From Halioglobus sp. (GTDB lineage Bacteria > Pseudomonadota > Gammaproteobacteria > Pseudomonadales > Halieaceae): 64,000 bases of DNA. The position numbers and the translations under genes are program-made. A model generated the notes under the pieces. That model had not been told where the DNA came from and ran no database searches. It saw only the letters and a program-made list of their open reading frames with translations. This document shows positions 8,546 through 17,204 of this stretch, piece after piece (the first letter of the stretch is position 1; every line of letters begins with the position of its first letter). The stretch lies in the NCBI GenBank assembly GCA_020443345.1, contig JAGRIH010000055.1, positions 11,165-75,164 of the forward strand, in the 5' to 3' direction.

Positions 8546-9718
8546 TCAGCCGCGCGCGGCGGCCGACGACAGATGCACCGGTTTGCTCTCTACCGACGCC
8601 ACCCGGTTGCGCCCCCCGCGTTTGGCCAGATACAGGGCGCGGTCGGCCTCCTGCGCCAGCGCATCCAGATCGACCGCACCGGTGGTGCAGGCCACGCCCA
8701 CACTCACCGTCACCGGGATGCGCTGATGGTCCGCCAGCAGGGGGTGCTCGCTGATCGCCGCGCGAATGCGTTCGGCCAGGGTGCGGGCCGCATCCAGCCC
8801 GGTGTCGGGCAGCACCAGCAGGTACTCCTCGCCACCGGTGCGGGCCACCACGTCGCTGGCGCGACTCATGCGCCGCAGAAAGTCGGCCACCTGGCGGATA
8901 ACCTGGTCGCCGATTTCGTGCCCGAAACTGTCGTTGACCTTCTTGAAGTGGTCGATATCCACCATGATGGCAGAGGTCGGCAGCTCATGCCTGGCAGCGT
9001 GCGCCAGGCTCAGGTAGAGCGCATCTTCCAGTCCGCGGCGATTGAGCAGACGGGTGAGCGGGTCCTGGGTGGCCATGTGCGAAAGATGCTGCTGGTATTC
9101 GATCAGGACACTGGCGAGAAAGCCGATCACGACCAGTGCAAAGCTGGCGCTGTGCGCGCCAAATGCCATGGCCTGGGCCAACTCACCGTCGCCCGACCGC
9201 AAGTGCTGGTACAGTGACAGCGGCATACCGATGACCATCAGCACTGCCGCGCCGGCAATGATGGCATCGCCGGTATTGCGCTGCTGCCAGCTGCGCCAGG
9301 CACAGAGTATCCCCACACCGGCGAAAAACAGTGTGGTTACCGTCGCCTGTACGATGAACATGCGGCGCGGGGGCAGAAAAAACACACTGAGGCAGGCCAG
9401 CAGGCAGATGCCGCCGAGTATGGCCCGGCCCCGGACAATCAGCGCGCGCTGTCCCGCCGCCATGAACAGGATGTAGCTGTTCAGGATGGATGCCACCGCC
9501 GGCAAATCGACGCCCACCTGCATACTGGCGCGCTGCTGCAGTGTGAGCGCGATCCAGCCCAGCAATGCGGTCATGAAGTACACGGTATAGAGCCCCAGGC
9601 CGGCCGGTGGCTTGCTGGAGTCGCTCAACACATACACCACCAGCATCTGGGCGCAGGTGACGAACAGAATGAGTGCGAAGTGTATGACCGCCCAGTGCTC
9701 TGCGAAAATCTGCCCCAT
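8546..9718 (-). CDS. Membrane-bound GGDEF diguanylate cyclase
   Basis: The 390-residue protein has five to seven hydrophobic segments in its first 210 residues and a GGDEF domain from about residue 220. The active-site motif is GGEEY near residue 295, an allowed variant of GG(D/E)EF. An RxxD inhibitory site (RASD) sits five residues before it, so c-di-GMP product inhibition is expected. The protein should make cyclic di-GMP at the inner membrane; the membrane domain is of unassigned sensor type. It is the first gene of a two-gene unit with the AraC-type regulator 7 bases downstream, and it diverges from the acyl-CoA dehydrogenase operon across a 124-base region. Confidence 0.93.
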   Translation of the reverse strand: MGQIFAEHWAVIHFALILFVTCAQMLVVYVLSDSSKPPAGLGLYTVYFMTALLGWIALTLQQRASMQVGVDLPAVASILNSYILFMAAGQRALIVRGRAILGGICLLACLSVFFLPPRRMFIVQATVTTLFFAGVGILCAWRSWQQRNTGDAIIAGAAVLMVIGMPLSLYQHLRSGDGELAQAMAFGAHSASFALVVIGFLASVLIEYQQHLSHMATQDPLTRLLNRRGLEDALYLSLAHAARHELPTSAIMVDIDHFKKVNDSFGHEIGDQVIRQVADFLRRMSRASDVVARTGGEEYLLVLPDTGLDAARTLAERIRAAISEHPLLADHQRIPVTVSVGVACTTGAVDLDALAQEADRALYLAKRGGRNRVASVESKPVHLSSAAARG

Positions 9719-9766
9719 GGTGCTCCTGCTGGTCGACTGTAATCTCAGGTCAATTTATTTGTTCGG

Positions 9767-9793
9767 GCGGGTCATTGTTGTACCGCGACCCGC
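9767..9793. promoter_or_regulatory. Inverted repeat in divergent promoter region (candidate operator)
   Basis: GCGGGTC at 9767-9773 and GACCCGC at 9787-9793 form a perfect 7-base inverted repeat with a 13-base centre. They lie in the 124-base gap between the divergent GGDEF gene and the acyl-CoA dehydrogenase operon. The position suits a repressor or activator site for either unit. The binding protein is not known. Confidence 0.4.
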
Positions 9794-9842
9794 TCACCAT
9801 ACTGTCAGCCCGCGAACGAAAAAAGGCTCCGGAGGGCGACCG

Positions 9843-11018
9843 ATGCTGCAGCGAGAATTCACCGAAGAACAGCATATGTTCAGGGAGGCCTACCGCAGAT
9901 TTCTCGCCACCGAGATTGTGCCACATATGGAAGCCTGGCGTGAGGCCGGCATCGTCGATCGACAGGCCTTTCGCAAAGCCGGGGAGCAGGGCTTTTTAAT
10001 GGTGTGGCCGGATGAGAAATATGGCGGTATGGGCGATTCGGACTTTCGTTTCGAGCAGATCATCATGGAGGAGACCGGTTACGCCCGTGCCGGAGACTGG
10101 TTCAACACCCTGCACAGCCGCCTGGTCGGCCCCTACCTCACCCGCTTTGGCAGCCAGGAGCAGTGCGCCCGGCTGCTGCCGGCCTGCGTGCGCGGCGAAC
10201 GCATCCTGGCCATTGCCATGACCGAACCCGATGCCGGCAGCGATCTGGCCGGTATGCGTTCCACCGCGGTGGAACGGGGCGATCACTGGGTGCTCAACGG
10301 CTCCAAGACCTTTATCTCCAACGGTATCAACGCCGATATTGTGCTTGTCGCGGCCAAGACCGATCCGGAGCGCGACCCCCATCACATGACCCTGTTCCTG
10401 GTGGAGCGGGGCATGGACGGGTTCGAGCGGGGCCGCAACCTCAGGAAGATGGGGTTGAAGGCGCAGGATACAGCCGAACTGTTTTTCAACGATGTGCAGG
10501 TCCCAGCCGCCAACGTCCTGGGTGAGCCGGGTCGGGGCTTTGCCTACCTGATGCAGGGCCTGGCGGAAGAGCGCCTGCTCGGCGCCGTGGCCTACCTGTC
10601 CTCAGCCCAGTTGTCCTGGGACCTCACGGCGGACTATGTCAAGCAGCGCAAGGCCTTCGGCAAAGCTCTGTCGGCGTTTCAGAACACCCAGTTCGAGCTG
10701 GCCCAGATGCGCATGCAGCTGGATATGGCGCAGGTTTACGTCGACCAGTGCGTGCGCGCTTTCAACGCCGGAGCACTGACCGCGGTAGACGCTGCCAAGG
10801 CCAAGCTGGCGACCAGTGAACTGCAGGTCGCCGCCGCCGACCTCGGTGTGCAACTGCACGGGGGCAACGGCTACATGGATGAATACCCCATCAGCCGGCA
10901 GTACACCGACGCCAGGATTTCCCCCATTTACGCCGGCACCTCCGAGGTGATGAAGGTGATTATCAGCCGGGATTGTCTGGCGGAGGATTACGTGCCCTTC
11001 AATACGCGGAATTTTTAG
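9843..11018 (+). CDS. Acyl-CoA dehydrogenase
   Basis: The 391-residue flavoprotein is full length for the family. The ATG at 9843 follows a strong GGAGGG site at 9831-9836; in-frame readings further upstream are not supported. Family signatures are MTEPDAGSDLAGMRST near residue 125 and the catalytic glutamate in YAGTSEVMK near residue 368, the position used by short- and medium-chain acyl-CoA dehydrogenases. It introduces the alpha-beta double bond into acyl-CoA and passes electrons to ETF. It heads an operon with an HSD10-like dehydrogenase and an alpha-methylacyl-CoA racemase, which suggests a methyl-branched substrate. Confidence 0.95.
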   Translation: MLQREFTEEQHMFREAYRRFLATEIVPHMEAWREAGIVDRQAFRKAGEQGFLMVWPDEKYGGMGDSDFRFEQIIMEETGYARAGDWFNTLHSRLVGPYLTRFGSQEQCARLLPACVRGERILAIAMTEPDAGSDLAGMRSTAVERGDHWVLNGSKTFISNGINADIVLVAAKTDPERDPHHMTLFLVERGMDGFERGRNLRKMGLKAQDTAELFFNDVQVPAANVLGEPGRGFAYLMQGLAEERLLGAVAYLSSAQLSWDLTADYVKQRKAFGKALSAFQNTQFELAQMRMQLDMAQVYVDQCVRAFNAGALTAVDAAKAKLATSELQVAAADLGVQLHGGNGYMDEYPISRQYTDARISPIYAGTSEVMKVIISRDCLAEDYVPFNTRNF

Positions 11019-11091
11019 TCGGTGCGCTCGATGGCGATGACGGTGCGTGAGCTGGCCGCATTGCCGCATTTTTTTTTACCGGAGAACTGTC

Positions 11092-11865
11092 ATGGAATTA
11101 AACGGAAAAGTCGCCATTGTCACCGGCGGGGCGTCGGGACTGGGGCGCGCCACGGTGGAGGCCTATGTCGCCCAGGGCGTGCGCGTCGCCATTTTTGACC
11201 TCAACGAGGCCAGCGCCAATGAACTGATCGCGCAACTGGGGGCGGACAAGGTGGCGTTCTGGAGCGTCGATGTGGCCGACCAGGACTCGGTCAGAAACGC
11301 TGTCGCCGCTGTGGTGGAAACGTTCGGCGCCGTGCACATCTGCAACAACTATGCGGGTATCGGCAGCGCCTGCAAAACCTACGGCAAAAACGGTGTGTTT
11401 CCGCTGGATGAATACATGAAAGTGATCAATATCAATCTGGTGGGCACATTCAACGTGTCGCGCTACGTTGCCGAACAGATGGCCAACAACGACCCCGTGA
11501 ACGACGATGGCGGCCGCGGCGTGATCATCAACACCTCCTCCGTCGCGGCGTACGAGGGCCAGATCGGACAGCTCGCCTACAGCGCCAGCAAGGGCGGTGT
11601 GGTCGGCATGACCCTGCCCATGGCGCGCGACCTGGCCAGCTACGGTATCCGCGTCAATACCATCGTGCCCGGGCTGATTCACACGCCCCTGTTCGAGTCG
11701 CTGCCGGAAAAAGCCTATCGCTCGCTGGAAGCCAGTGTGTGCTACCCGCCGCGCCTGGGTCGGCCCGCTGAAATCGCCCACCTGTCGGTGTGCATTGCGC
11801 AGAACGACTACCTGAACGGCGAGTGCATCCGCCTGGACGGCGCCATTCGCATGCAGCCGCGCTGA
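11092..11865 (+). CDS. HSD10-like short-chain dehydrogenase (3-hydroxyacyl-CoA dehydrogenase type II)
   Basis: The 257-residue SDR has the NAD-binding TGGASGLG at residues 10-17 and the catalytic YSASK with Tyr163 and Lys167. Its C-terminal third resembles HSD17B10: [19 protein letters not shown], then [12 protein letters not shown], then [17 protein letters not shown] at the very end. That family oxidises 3-hydroxy-2-methylacyl-CoA and some hydroxysteroids with NAD. An in-frame start 15 residues upstream exists, but the ATG at 11092 has GGAGA at the right distance. It is the second gene of the acyl-CoA dehydrogenase operon and would catalyse a later oxidation in the same pathway. The enoyl-CoA hydratase would have to come from elsewhere. 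Confidence 0.93.
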   Translation: MELNGKVAIVTGGASGLGRATVEAYVAQGVRVAIFDLNEASANELIAQLGADKVAFWSVDVADQDSVRNAVAAVVETFGAVHICNNYAGIGSACKTYGKNGVFPLDEYMKVININLVGTFNVSRYVAEQMANNDPVNDDGGRGVIINTSSVAAYEGQIGQLAYSASKGGVVGMTLPMARDLASYGIRVNTIVPGLIHTPLFESLPEKAYRSLEASVCYPPRLGRPAEIAHLSVCIAQNDYLNGECIRLDGAIRMQPR

Positions 11866-11875
11866 GGAGGTGGCA

Positions 11876-13009
11876 ATGGGTCCTCTCAACGGTTATACAG
11901 TGATTGAGCTGGCCGGCATCGGTCCGGCGCCCATGGGCGGCATGCTGCTGGCCGACATGGGGGCCGAGGTGGTGCGCGTCGAGCGCGCCGGCGGCACGGA
12001 CCCGCGGTTGCTGGAGAAGGTGAGCGGCCGCGGCAAGAAGTCAGTGGTGCTGAATCTGAAAGACCCGCAGGGTGTGGAGACCCTGCTGCGCATGGTGGAA
12101 AACGCCGACGTCATGATCGATCCCTATCGTCCCGGGGTCTGCGAAAAGCTCGGCATCGGCCCCGACGTCTGCCTGCAGCGCAATCCGCGGCTGGTCTTTG
12201 CCCGCATGACCGGCTGGGGTCAGGAGGGTCCGCTGGCCCAGGCGGCCGGACACGACATCAACTACATCGCCATCACCGGTGCGCTGTATGCCGTCGGCCG
12301 CAGGGACGACAAGCCGCTACCTCCGCTGAACCTGGTCGGAGACATGGGCGGCGGCGGCATGCTGCTGGTCAACGGGGTGCTGGCGGCACTGCTGGAGACC
12401 GCCAGTTCCGGCAAGGGGCAAGTGATCGATGCGGCCATGGTGGACGGCGCCGCGCAGTTGATGTGGATGTTTCACAGTCTCGAGGCCACGGGCATGTGGG
12501 ATGCGCGGCGGCGCGAAGCCAATATGCTCGACGGCGGTGCGCATTTCTACAACACCTACGAGTGCGCGGACGGCGCATACATCGCCATCGGGTCCATAGA
12601 GCCGCAGTTCTACGCGCTGCTCAAGCAACTGGCCGATCTGCCCGAGGAAGACTTCGGCGAACAGAACGACCCGGCCCAGTGGCCGGCGATGAAAGAAAAA
12701 CTGGCGGCCGTTTTCCGGCAGAAAACCCAGGCCCAGTGGCGGGAGCTGATGGAGGGGACCGATGTCTGTTTTGCCCCCGTGCTGCCTTTCACCGAGGCGC
12801 CGGCGCACCCGGCCAATGTGGCGCGCAGCACCTACATCGAGCTGGACGGAGTGACCCAGCCGGCACCCGCGCCGCGCTTCAGTCGCACTCCCTCGGCGGT
12901 GGCGCACGGTGTGCACGCCAGCGGGCAGGATACGCAGTCCGTACTGGCCGCGATGGGGTTCGGCGCCCGGGAGATTGCGCACCTTGCGGCGGCGGGTATC
13001 ATCGGCTGA
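11876..13009 (+). CDS. Alpha-methylacyl-CoA racemase (CoA-transferase family III)
   Basis: The 377-residue protein matches AMACR rather than a CoA-transferase. His126 (GHDINY) and Asp156 (GDMGGGGM) fall at the same numbers as the acid/base pair of the Mycobacterium tuberculosis enzyme MCR, and a glutamate follows at 242 (SIEPQFY). Such enzymes interconvert (2R)- and (2S)-methylacyl-CoA so that branched chains and steroid side chains can enter beta-oxidation. The ATG at 11876 follows GAGGAGG by five bases; a GTG two codons earlier is less well placed. It is the third gene of the operon with the acyl-CoA dehydrogenase and the HSD10-like enzyme. Confidence 0.92.
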   Translation: MGPLNGYTVIELAGIGPAPMGGMLLADMGAEVVRVERAGGTDPRLLEKVSGRGKKSVVLNLKDPQGVETLLRMVENADVMIDPYRPGVCEKLGIGPDVCLQRNPRLVFARMTGWGQEGPLAQAAGHDINYIAITGALYAVGRRDDKPLPPLNLVGDMGGGGMLLVNGVLAALLETASSGKGQVIDAAMVDGAAQLMWMFHSLEATGMWDARRREANMLDGGAHFYNTYECADGAYIAIGSIEPQFYALLKQLADLPEEDFGEQNDPAQWPAMKEKLAAVFRQKTQAQWRELMEGTDVCFAPVLPFTEAPAHPANVARSTYIELDGVTQPAPAPRFSRTPSAVAHGVHASGQDTQSVLAAMGFGAREIAHLAAAGIIG

Positions 13010-13021
13010 CACCCCGGCGAT

Positions 13022-14089
13022 TCAGGCGATGGGCGCGCGGCTGATGTCCTCGGGTGGATCGGACGCGGAAGCAGCCTGGTGCTCCTCGTGAAAGCGTTCC
13101 ACCTGTTTTTCCACGGTGCTCACTTTCCTGCCGTAGCGGGCGATGTGGAAGGTGGCGTCGCCCTCGTATACCAGGGGCAGATTGGTGCGGCCGATGACGA
13201 CGCCGTGGTGGGGGGCGATCACCGCCGTTTCACTGCTGCCCAGAGGGTCGGCGACCAGTGCGATCACCTGCCCTGAGGTGACCTTCGCTCCCAGCGCCAC
13301 CAGGGTCCGTAAAACGCCGCTTTCCGGCGCCCTGACCCAGACTGTCTGGTCGCAGATCACCGGCAGCGCCGGCGCCCTGGCGCGGCGGCTTTTGCGCAGC
13401 ATGCCGATGCTGCGCATCACGTTGAGGATGCCCTTGACCCCGGCGCGAACGTAGATCTCGTCGAAGCGCAGCGCTTCGCCGGCCTCGTACAACAGCACCG
13501 GAATACCGGCGTCACCGGCACATTCGCGCAGCGAGCCATCGCGAATCTTGGCATCGATGGCCAGGGGGACACCGAACGCCTCGGTCATGGAGCGGGTGGC
13601 CGGGTCATCCAGGTCGGCGCGAATCTGGGGAAAATTGGTGCGGTGTCGCGAGCCGGTGTGCAGGTCGATGCCGTGGGTGGATTTGAGCACGATTTCCTGC
13701 AGGAACGTGTGTGCGACGCGCCCGGTGAGAGAACCCTTCGCGGAGCCGGGAAAGGAGCGGTTGAGATCCCTGCCGTCGGGCAGATAGCGCGAGTGGTTGA
13801 GAAAGCCGTACACGTTGACGATGGGAATCGCCAGCAGCGTACCGGCGAGTTTGTTCAGGGATTTGTGCTGCAGCAGGCGCCGGATGATTTCCACGCCGTT
13901 GATTTCGTCGCCGTGCAGCGCCGCGCTGATAAACAGGGTGGGGCCGGGCCGCTTGCCGCGTACGACCTGCACGGTGATCGACAGGTCATCGTGGGTATAC
14001 ATGGGAGCCACGCGGATGTCGATGTTGCGGCGCTGCCCCGCGGCAATCTCGACCCCGCCCAGGGTCAGCGGCTGTACATGTGTCGCCAT
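13022..14089 (-). CDS. Succinylglutamate desuccinylase/aspartoacylase family zinc hydrolase
   Basis: The 355-residue protein is an M14-like zinc hydrolase of the AstE/ASPA family. The zinc motif is HGDEINGVE near residue 57 (HxxE), and the third histidine lies in GIDLHTGSRHRTNFPQIR near 140. A C-terminal beta domain (about 265-330) is like those of other prokaryotic members. The ATG at 14089 follows GAGGG. The gene lies 10 bases after the RimB-like retropepsin. In pseudomonads, homologues of these two genes neighbour the RimK glutamate ligase that modifies ribosomal protein S6, but no RimK is in this window, so the substrate is open. It is convergent with the racemase gene, leaving only 12 bases between stops. 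Confidence 0.87.
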   Translation of the reverse strand: MATHVQPLTLGGVEIAAGQRRNIDIRVAPMYTHDDLSITVQVVRGKRPGPTLFISAALHGDEINGVEIIRRLLQHKSLNKLAGTLLAIPIVNVYGFLNHSRYLPDGRDLNRSFPGSAKGSLTGRVAHTFLQEIVLKSTHGIDLHTGSRHRTNFPQIRADLDDPATRSMTEAFGVPLAIDAKIRDGSLRECAGDAGIPVLLYEAGEALRFDEIYVRAGVKGILNVMRSIGMLRKSRRARAPALPVICDQTVWVRAPESGVLRTLVALGAKVTSGQVIALVADPLGSSETAVIAPHHGVVIGRTNLPLVYEGDATFHIARYGRKVSTVEKQVERFHEEHQAASASDPPEDISRAPIA

Positions 14090-14099
14090 CGGTGCCCTC

Positions 14100-14564
14100 T
14101 CAGGGTGACTTGGCGCGCGCGGCTTTGCCCGTGCGCGATTTGCGGCAGACAAAGGACCGGCCCGGATCGACCACGTAGTAGCCCCGCAGGGCGGTGCGCC
14201 CGAGCAATACGCGGAATTTCATCGAGTCGCGGTCGGTGAGAGTCACTTCAGCGTGGATCCGGGATTCGCCGATTTGCAGCGCGGTACGGATGACATAGCG
14301 CAGTTCCTCGTGCCCGCCCGAGTCGCGCACCATGCGCCGGTCGCTCACCGGGGCCTCGCAATAGATGGCGTTCTCGGCGTCGCCCTGGTCGGGGTGGATA
14401 CCGAAACGCACCCAGGGGCGTTCGTCCCGTTCAAAGGGCGATACCACGAATGCGTGCAGCGCACTGGTGCGCGCACCGGTATCCACCTTGGCCTTGATTT
14501 TGGGAATTCCCAGGTCCGGAAAGGCGATCCACTCGCGCCACCCCAATACTGCTCGATTGTCCAT
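14100..14564 (-). CDS. RimB-like retropepsin domain protein (putative ATP-dependent zinc protease family)
   Basis: The 154-residue protein belongs to the PF05618-type family. Its DTG active-site-like motif lies in KVDTGARTSALHA near residue 27, and a conserved FRVLLGRTALRGYYVVDP segment near 116 resembles the retropepsin hydrophobic-glycine region. RimB-type proteins are non-canonical aspartic proteases, and in pseudomonads RimB is encoded with the glutamate ligase RimK. Here the 3' neighbour, 10 bases away, is the aspartoacylase-like gene. The C-terminus is Lys/Arg rich. The ATG at 14564 is preceded by a purine-poor region, so the ribosome site is weak. Confidence 0.8.
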   Translation of the reverse strand: MDNRAVLGWREWIAFPDLGIPKIKAKVDTGARTSALHAFVVSPFERDERPWVRFGIHPDQGDAENAIYCEAPVSDRRMVRDSGGHEELRYVIRTALQIGESRIHAEVTLTDRDSMKFRVLLGRTALRGYYVVDPGRSFVCRKSRTGKAARAKSP

Positions 14565-14717
14565 AACCTGCCGTGCCCTCCCGAATCCGGGGCCCCATTA
14601 TCGGACAATTTTTTGCGTGTGGGGAATACTTTATTCGGTGCAAGGCGCAGTGCCTGTGTCGGCCTGAGCGGATTTCGTGTATGATTGGCGGTTTACTCAA
14701 GGGATAAGGTTTCAGTC

Positions 14718-14927
14718 ATGGCACGTAAACCCACTCGCGCGGCCGCCAGGAAAAAGGCGCCGGCGGCAGTCGAAACATCGGCGTCCATCGCAGAGCAAAC
14801 CAGGCAGTTTCTCAAGTCGGGTAACAAAATCAAGGTGATCCAGTCGGGCGTCAGCGGTCAGCCGAGTCTCGCGGCAAACAAGCACATCAAACTGGGCAAC
14901 AGCAGGACCGGCGCCAAGTCCGGCTAG
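14718..14927 (+). CDS. Small basic protein with SutA-like core motif
   Basis: This 69-residue protein has a Lys/Arg/Ala-rich N-terminus, a central helix ending in QTRQFLKSGNKIKVIQSGV, and a Lys-containing Gly/Ser tail. The core (Phe-Leu-x-x-Gly-x-Lys-Ile, then a hydrophobic strand) recalls the middle of SutA, the RNA-polymerase-binding protein of Pseudomonas. SutA also has a long acidic N-terminal arm, which is absent here. I recalled this from memory rather than from a search. The ATG is preceded by GGATAAGG. It is monocistronic, 153 bases from the divergent RimB-like gene. No membrane segment or signal peptide is present. Confidence 0.7.
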   Translation: MARKPTRAAARKKAPAAVETSASIAEQTRQFLKSGNKIKVIQSGVSGQPSLAANKHIKLGNSRTGAKSG

Positions 14928-15034
14928 TACGCCCGCAAGCAGACAAATCCCTGCGCGACACCGCCGGCAGTTGTCTAGCGACTGTGCTTGCGCTTATCCT
15001 GCACGCTGCGTAAAGGGAGTGCCGGAATCGTCCG

Positions 15035-16759
15035 ATGATTGACCAGTTGCTGATCGCGGGATTGTTCGCTGCGCTGCTCGGCAGCCTGATATTTACCCGC
15101 TGGCCGGCGGTGTGGGTGTTTGTCTGCACCATGCTGCTGGCCTACTTTTGCGGCCTGGTGGATACCGAGGAAGTCCTGGCCAAGGCATCCAACGGCGGCG
15201 TGGTCACCCTGGTGTTGCTGCTGCTGGTATCGATCGGGCTGGAAAAACTGTCGTGGTTGCCGCGGCTTTCCGATCGTCTGATCACGCCGAGCTATGCGTC
15301 GAGCCTGCTGCGCCTGGGGTCGGCCACCGCATTTTTCTCCGCATTTGTGAACAATACCGCGGTGGTGGCAACACTGGCCCACACGGTGCGCAGCAATCGC
15401 CACCACCCGGCATCGCGGCTGCTCATACCGCTGTCGTACGCGGCCATCCTGGGCGGCACCACCACGCTGATCGGGACCTCGACCAATCTCATCGTCAGCA
15501 GCTTTCTGGAAGATGCAACGGGGCAGGGGCTGGCATTTTTCGATTTTCTGGCGGTGGGTCTGGCCGTCACCGCGCTGGGTCTTGCGGTGGTGCTGGCAAG
15601 TGCGCGACTGCTGCCGCGCGGCAGCGCCGAGCAGCTCGATATCAACGAATACCTGATCGAGGTCGAGGTGAGCGCTGATTCCGGCCTGATCGGTAAAAAC
15701 ATCAGCGAAAACCGGTTGCGCGATCTGGAAGACCTGTTCCTGGTGGAGATCGTGCGCGACAATCACCTCATTTCCCCGGTGGCGCCCCAGGAGTATATCG
15801 AGGCGGGCGACAAGCTGATTTTTTCCGGCGATATCAAGCAGGTCAATACCCTGGAGTCATTCGAGGGCCTGCATCTGTTTGCCGTGGATGAGGGCCTGTT
15901 GCGCGAGAACATGATGGAAGTGATCGTCATGCCCAACGCCACCATCGAGGGCAAGACGATCAAGGAGAGCGGCTTTCGCTCGCTGTTCGACGCGGCTGTG
16001 GTCGGCATGCGCCGCGGTGGCAAGCGTCTCTCGGGCAAGCTCGGGAACATCACCATACAGGCCGGGGACAACCTCATGCTGGCGGTCGGTCCGGACTTCA
16101 ACGAGCGCAAGAACCTCGACAAGAACTTTGTTGTCATCGATGACTCTGTCGGGGCGCTCAAGACCACGCCCTTCCAGAATTACTTCATCACCGCCACGCT
16201 GCTGGTGGTCATCGCCCTGGCGTCAATGGAGCTGGTGCCGCTGATCAAGGGCGCGGCCTTTCTGCTGGCCTGCATGCTGGTGCTGGGCGTGGTGCGCGGC
16301 GCGGAATTGCGCCGCCGCTTTCCCTTCGAGTTGTGGCTGATCATCGCCTCGGCGCTGATCTTGTCCCAGGCGCTGAACAACTCCGGGCTGGTGGCGCTGC
16401 TGGCCGATACCCTGCGCGACCAACTGGCGGGTCTGGGGCCCTACGCCGCGCTGGCGGGGATCTTCCTGGGCACGCTGGTATTGACGGAGATGATGACCAA
16501 CAACGCGGCGGCCGCCCTGAGTTTTCCGATTGCCTTCGGGCTGGCCGAGAGCTACGGGCTCAATCCCATGCCCTTTGTCATGGCGGTCGCCTATGGCGCC
16601 AGTGCCAGTTTCCTCACGCCCTACGGCTACACCACCAACCTCATGGTGCAGAACCTGGGCGGCTACGAGTTGCGCGATTATTTTCGTGTGGGCCTGCCGC
16701 TGTCTGTGGTGTATGCGCTCACCGTGATCTTGCTGCTGCCCAGGCTGTTTCCCTTTTGA
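15035..16759 (+). CDS. SLC13-family permease with two RCK_C (TrkA-C) domains
   Basis: The 574-residue inner-membrane transporter has two hydrophobic halves (about 1-200 and 385-574) separated by two soluble RCK_C domains (about 205-290 and 295-375). Each half has an SLC13/CitT-type motif: NNTAVVATLA plus GGTTTLIGTSTNL in the first, and MMTNNAAAALSFPIAFG plus SASFLTPYGYTTNL in the second. Such permeases take up sulfate or dicarboxylates, usually with sodium; the substrate cannot be read from sequence. The RCK_C pair suggests gating by a small ligand. AAAGGGAGT lies upstream of the ATG. It appears to be transcribed alone. Confidence 0.92.
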   Translation: MIDQLLIAGLFAALLGSLIFTRWPAVWVFVCTMLLAYFCGLVDTEEVLAKASNGGVVTLVLLLLVSIGLEKLSWLPRLSDRLITPSYASSLLRLGSATAFFSAFVNNTAVVATLAHTVRSNRHHPASRLLIPLSYAAILGGTTTLIGTSTNLIVSSFLEDATGQGLAFFDFLAVGLAVTALGLAVVLASARLLPRGSAEQLDINEYLIEVEVSADSGLIGKNISENRLRDLEDLFLVEIVRDNHLISPVAPQEYIEAGDKLIFSGDIKQVNTLESFEGLHLFAVDEGLLRENMMEVIVMPNATIEGKTIKESGFRSLFDAAVVGMRRGGKRLSGKLGNITIQAGDNLMLAVGPDFNERKNLDKNFVVIDDSVGALKTTPFQNYFITATLLVVIALASMELVPLIKGAAFLLACMLVLGVVRGAELRRRFPFELWLIIASALILSQALNNSGLVALLADTLRDQLAGLGPYAALAGIFLGTLVLTEMMTNNAAAALSFPIAFGLAESYGLNPMPFVMAVAYGASASFLTPYGYTTNLMVQNLGGYELRDYFRVGLPLSVVYALTVILLLPRLFPF

Positions 16760-16829
16760 GACGGACGCCGCGCGGGGCCTGCAGGCGATACGCCGCGCCG
16801 CGGTCCCGGGGATGTACCTAATACTTCAC

Positions 16830-16855
16830 AAAAAAATCTCCGGCGGCACCGCCGG
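16830..16855 (-). terminator. Rho-independent terminator-like hairpin, minus orientation
   Basis: Read on the minus strand, a GC stem (16855-16850 with 16845-16840, GCAC centre) is followed by GAG and then seven T residues (16836-16830). On the plus strand no T-tract follows, so it does not obviously end the SLC13 gene. No annotated minus-strand gene lies to its right, so it may end an unannotated short transcript or be fortuitous. Confidence 0.45.
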
Positions 16856-16862
16856 GGGGGCC

Positions 16863-16890
16863 TTGTCGAAAGGCTGATTACTGCTATTAT
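16863..16890 (+). promoter_or_regulatory. Sigma-70-like promoter for the DUF1302 operon
   Basis: TTGTCG (16863-16868) and TATTAT (16885-16890) are separated by 16 bases. Transcription from here would start near 16897 and leave a leader of about 300 bases before the DUF1302 ATG at 17205. Confidence 0.45.
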
Positions 16891-17204
16891 GGTTCTGACT
16901 AACAATAATGGAAGACCTCGCGTGCCGCTCATACCACAGGAGTCACAGCGCGGCAGCCGTGCAGCGGCAGTCCTGCAGCAGTCGGGACAGACTCCCGGCG
17001 ATCGGTAGTTGCGCGCGTCCCCGGGCGCTGTTTCTTGCGGCCAGGAGAGCGCTTTTTGCACGACACCCTGCGGCACCGGGCCGTGGTCTGCCCGCCGCGC
17101 GTTATCGCGACGACGTGGTCCGGTCGCGTCCAATCAAAACCCCAATGGTACCCAAGCGCGCAAACTAAACTAGACTAAACACGAATGCTCAGAGGGATAC
17201 ACTC

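Larger units (their letters stand above)
16760..17204. other. 445-base intergenic/leader region before the DUF1302 operon
   Basis: No convincing protein gene is seen here. It contains a sigma-70-like promoter at 16863-16890, a hairpin with an A-run on its left flank (a terminator if read on the minus strand, listed separately), and then about 300 GC-rich bases before the DUF1302 start. Just upstream of that start, CAAACTAAACTAGACTAAACACG (17160-17182) holds three ACTAAAC-like direct copies. Short open frames exist (for example an ATG at 16890 giving 39 residues), but they show no family signal. Confidence 0.6.

Noticed and set aside
16890..17009. A 39-codon open frame (ATG at 16890) in the DUF1302 leader
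   Set aside because: The ATG overlaps the -10 element, there is no ribosome site, and the peptide has no recognisable feature; the region is better read as leader.
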